Shown here: positions 61,718-64,000 of the stretch, in pieces
Layout of the letters: each line of letters starts with the position of its first letter
How positions within the stretch are numbered: the first letter of the stretch is position 1
From: Ancylobacter aquaticus
Lineage (GTDB): Bacteria; Pseudomonadota; Alphaproteobacteria; Rhizobiales; Xanthobacteraceae
Length of the DNA stretch: 64,000 nucleotides
Direction of reading: 5' to 3'
Assembly: GCF_004339465.1 (NCBI RefSeq)
Contig: NZ_SMFY01000001.1
Coordinates: 310,001-374,000 of the forward strand
Notes under the pieces: generated by a model
Told to the model about the DNA's origin: nothing
What the model saw: the letters and a program-made list of their open reading frames with translations, nothing else
Databases searched by the model: none
Translations under genes and position numbers: made by a program

Positions 61718-62793
61718 CAGGCGTCTCCCGGCTGGCCGTTGGAGGCGCGTTTTGAGAAGGGCCGGGCGACGAGGCGGGCCAGCGCATAGATGAGGCCGCG
61801 CGGCGCCAGCAGCACGGTGAGCACCAGCATCACACCCATCACCACAAGCGCGTACTGGCTGCCATGGATGGTGAGCGCCTGGAACACGGCGAGCACGGTG
61901 ACGGTGCCGACAAGCGTCGTGGTGAGGTCCGAGCGCCCGCCGACCGCGACCCAGACGATGGGCAGGGCGGCGGCGGTCATGCCCATGGAGGAGGGCGTGA
62001 TGTACTGGCCCCAGCTGGTGTAGAGCACGCCCGACAACCCTGCGAGCGCCGCGCCGATGACGAAGGTACCGAGCTGGTATTTGCGGATGTCGTAGCCGAG
62101 CATTTCCGCCCGCTCGGGATTCTCGCGGATGGCGACGAGGACATTGCCGAAGGGCGAGTTCACCAGAATGCGCAGGCCCAGATATACGAGCACCAGCATG
62201 CCGAGCACGACATAATAGAGCTGCACGTCGGGATACAGCACGATGTCGCCGCCGGGCCAGGGCAGGGTGAGCGGGGGCATGTTGCTCATGCCGTTGAAGC
62301 CGTTGAGCCGGGCGGCGCCGATCTTCCATTCCGGCCCCGCCGTCTGCGCCATGAAGCGCTCCAGCACCAGGGTGATCGACAGGGTAACGATGCCGAGGAA
62401 CACGCCGGAGATGCGGCCGAAGAACAGGAAATAGCCGAGCAGCGCCGCGAACAGCGCGGCGATCGCCACCGCGAACAGCAGGGCAACGAAGGTGAAGCCG
62501 TAGGCGGCGCCGAAATTGATGGTGAGGATGCCATAGGCATAGCCGGCAATGCCGAAGAACGCCGTCTGGCCGAAGCTCAGCGAGCCGCCATAGCCCCAGA
62601 TGAGGGAGAGGCCGAGCGCCATGAAGATCCAGGTGAAGAAGTACACCGTGTTGCCGACCGTGTAGCCGTCCGAGAACAGCGGGTAGGCGCAGGCGCCGGC
62701 CAGCACGACGAGGAAGCCGACCCAGAAGCCGGGCCCCCGGCCCAGCGTCTGCGGGCCTTCGAGGCGGCGGAAAAAGCGTGAGAGCGCGTTCAT
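61717..62793 (-). CDS. Branched-chain/urea/amide ABC transporter permease (LivM/UrtC-like)
   Basis: A 358-residue inner-membrane permease with about ten helices. ALGLSLIWGYGGSLSFGQTA and the ATPase-contacting AIRENPERAEMLGYDIRKYQ are family motifs. It overlaps the LivG-like gene and lies 22 bases after the LivH-like gene. It forms the channel together with that permease. Confidence 0.93.
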   Translation of the reverse strand: MNALSRFFRRLEGPQTLGRGPGFWVGFLVVLAGACAYPLFSDGYTVGNTVYFFTWIFMALGLSLIWGYGGSLSFGQTAFFGIAGYAYGILTINFGAAYGFTFVALLFAVAIAALFAALLGYFLFFGRISGVFLGIVTLSITLVLERFMAQTAGPEWKIGAARLNGFNGMSNMPPLTLPWPGGDIVLYPDVQLYYVVLGMLVLVYLGLRILVNSPFGNVLVAIRENPERAEMLGYDIRKYQLGTFVIGAALAGLSGVLYTSWGQYITPSSMGMTAAALPIVWVAVGGRSDLTTTLVGTVTVLAVFQALTIHGSQYALVVMGVMLVLTVLLAPRGLIYALARLVARPFSKRASNGQPGDA

Positions 62794-62815
62794 GTGCTGG
62801 TTTCCGTGTCCGGGA

Positions 62816-63688
62816 TCAGGCCCGCTCGCGCAGGAGGAAGCCGGAGATGCCGCGCGGCAGCACCCGGATGACGATGATCACGGCCATGAGCAGGCCGATC
62901 TGGCCGGCGAGCTGGCCGTACCAGGAGGTCATGGTGGCCTTGACCACCGCGAGCACCGCCGCCGCCGGGGCGGTTCCGAGGAACACGTCGGCGCCGCCGA
63001 CCACCACGGTGACGAAAGCTTCCATGATGAAGGTGGTGCCCATGGTCGGCACCAGCGTCATGGTCGGGGCGTAGAGCCCGCCCGCGAGGCCCGCGAGGCC
63101 CGCGCCCAGCGCGAAGGTCAGGCTGTAGACGAGGCGCGTGTCGATGCCCAGAGCGGCGGCCATGTGCGGCACCTGGATGGTGGCGCGGGCCATGACGCCG
63201 AAGCGGGTCCAGTTGAACAACGCGTAGAGCCCGATGATGACCAGCACCGCCATGCCGCACAGAACGAGGCGGTAGAGCGAATAGGAATAATCGCCGACGG
63301 TGAAGCTGCCGAACGGGGTGCCGACGCCGGTCATGGTGGAACCGAGAACGATCAGCGTGCCCTGGGTGAAGATGAGGCTGAGGCCCCATGTGGCGACGAT
63401 GGTGTCGAGCGGCCGGTCATAGAGATGGCGGATGATCAATATCTCCACCACCGCCCCGACCAGCGCCGAGACAAGAGCCCCGATGAGGATGGCGAGCGGC
63501 AGCGGCACGCCGGCATGGGCGGCGGAGACGGTGACATAGGCCCCGCACATGATGAATTCGCCATGCGCCAGATTGATCACGCCCATCATGCCGAAGATGA
63601 CGGCGAGGCCGCAGGCGGACAGCACCAGAAAGGCGAAGGCGTCGCCGAACTGGTAGAGCGCGGAGAAGGCGAGTGTTCCGACATCCAT
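62816..63688 (-). CDS. Branched-chain/urea/amide ABC transporter permease (LivH/UrtB-like)
   Basis: A 290-residue permease with about eight helices. GVINLAHGEFIMCGAYV and TRFGVMARATIQVPHMAAALG are LivH/UrtB features. The ATG at 63688 is the first Met before the first helix; upstream in-frame codons are repeat sequence. No binding-protein gene precedes it inside the window; 300 bases of hairpins and repeats follow up to the right edge, so that gene probably starts the operon just outside. Confidence 0.92.
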   Translation of the reverse strand: MDVGTLAFSALYQFGDAFAFLVLSACGLAVIFGMMGVINLAHGEFIMCGAYVTVSAAHAGVPLPLAILIGALVSALVGAVVEILIIRHLYDRPLDTIVATWGLSLIFTQGTLIVLGSTMTGVGTPFGSFTVGDYSYSLYRLVLCGMAVLVIIGLYALFNWTRFGVMARATIQVPHMAAALGIDTRLVYSLTFALGAGLAGLAGGLYAPTMTLVPTMGTTFIMEAFVTVVVGGADVFLGTAPAAAVLAVVKATMTSWYGQLAGQIGLLMAVIIVIRVLPRGISGFLLRERA

Positions 63689-63729
63689 GTGCGGTGGGGC
63701 CCTTAATCTTTCGCTTCGAGGGGACGGCC

Positions 63730-63836
63730 TCATCCTGAGGTGCGGCCTCGCGGGATGGTCGTCCGGGTGAGCCTCCGTCGAGGCCGGGCTGTCGGCCGGC
63801 ACCTCGGGATGACGCATTGAGCGTCACCTCGGGATG
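63730..63836. repeat. Dispersed palindromic repeat, copy B
   Basis: Left arm TCATCCTGAGGTGC (63730-63743) and right arm GCACCTCGGGATGA (63799-63812), one mismatch; the right arm is then repeated nearly exactly as TCACCTCGGGATGACG. It is the same family as the copy at 59044. A further right arm lies at 63978-63993. No gene is present in 63689-64000. Confidence 0.75.
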
Positions 63837-63872
63837 ACGCCGTTCATGGCAAGACGTCTTTGCGGATCAGCG

Positions 63873-63948
63873 ATCGCCCCGGCCAAAACTGGGGGGGCGG
63901 GCCGGGGCGATGCTCCGGAAGCCGCCGAGGGGAACAGGGCGGCTTCCG
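63873..63948 (-). terminator. Two strong hairpins upstream of the LivH-like gene
   Basis: Hairpin 1 has perfect 12-base arms ATCGCCCCGGCC (63873-63884) and GGCCGGGGCGAT (63900-63911). Hairpin 2 has perfect 11-base arms CGGAAGCCGCC (63916-63926) and GGCGGCTTCCG (63938-63948). Such pairs are typical just after a binding-protein gene in ABC operons, which supports a binding-protein gene beyond the right edge of the window. Confidence 0.65.
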
Positions 63949-63977
63949 CATTGGGTGAGAGGCCGGCCTTTGGCCGT

Positions 63978-63993
63978 GCACCTCAGGATGACG
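63978..63993. repeat. Dispersed repeat, half copy at the right edge
   Basis: The right arm GCACCTCAGGATGACG of the repeat family seen at 59044 and 63730. Its left partner is not visible here, so the copy is either partial or paired with the copy B arms. Confidence 0.6.
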
Positions 63994-64000
63994 GTGCGAA

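Overview
The window is GC-rich (clearly above 60 percent by eye) alphaproteobacterial DNA, almost entirely coding, with tight ATGA and TGATG overlaps. The rhizobial-type glpD-glpSTPQ-glpUV glycerol import operon, the two-ATPase CUT1 importers, the tripartite tricarboxylate transporter and the many FCD-type GntR regulators point to Hyphomicrobiales (Rhizobiales). A Xanthobacteraceae-like genus is a guess. No rRNA, tRNA, insertion sequence, phage gene or CRISPR array was seen.

Layout. (1) 1-4000: the 3' part of glutamine-dependent NAD synthetase, a PfkB-family kinase on the minus strand and a fumarylacetoacetase-family hydrolase. (2) 4129-16531, glycerol island: a B12-dependent glycerol/diol dehydratase with fused large and medium subunits plus its small subunit on the plus strand, then on the minus strand glpK and the operon glpD-glpS-glpT-glpP-glpQ-(unknown 113-aa gene)-glpU-glpV. 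(3) 16550-29108: a 444-bp divergent control region, then a long plus-strand set encoding a second two-ATPase importer, a DhaK-DhaL fusion kinase, and a complete PEP-dependent dihydroxyacetone kinase whose phosphoryl relay is split into separate DhaM, HPr and enzyme I genes, a small HTH-like protein, and a free-standing DhaK. Together the two blocks bring in glycerol or related C3/C4 polyols and phosphorylate them or their ketoses to glycerol-3-phosphate or DHAP. (4) 29225-32506: a FUSC/DUF1656/HlyD efflux trio. (5) 32581-43264: a GntR regulator, TctCBA uptake system, iron-type alcohol dehydrogenase, aldehyde dehydrogenase, GntR regulator, CaiB/BaiF CoA-transferase and a crotonase. AT-rich sites sharing ATGATATA recur at its promoters. 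(6) 43278-47761: a GntR regulator with twin TTGCATGCAA operators, diverging from an acid-sugar gene set (SAF-domain dehydrogenase, PdxA-like, DenD-like).

(7) 47778-51494 is the most unusual part: four tandem small genes for paralogous 52-65-residue peptides, all ending in Ser or Cys and sharing an LG...Y..PAT core. They are followed by a PqqD-like/HPr-kinase-like fusion protein and diverge from a nucleotidyltransferase gene. This looks like a compact peptide-modification (RiPP-like) system. (8) 51622-57187: an anion permease, an NCS2 permease with a cytoplasmic C-terminal domain, and Tex. (9) 57296-64000: an amide-use operon on the minus strand, with LivH/LivM/LivG/LivF (UrtBCDE)-like importer genes, an acetamidase/formamidase and a double nitrilase-fold protein whose second half has lost its catalytic cysteine. 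The binding-protein gene of this importer is not in the window and probably lies just past its right edge.
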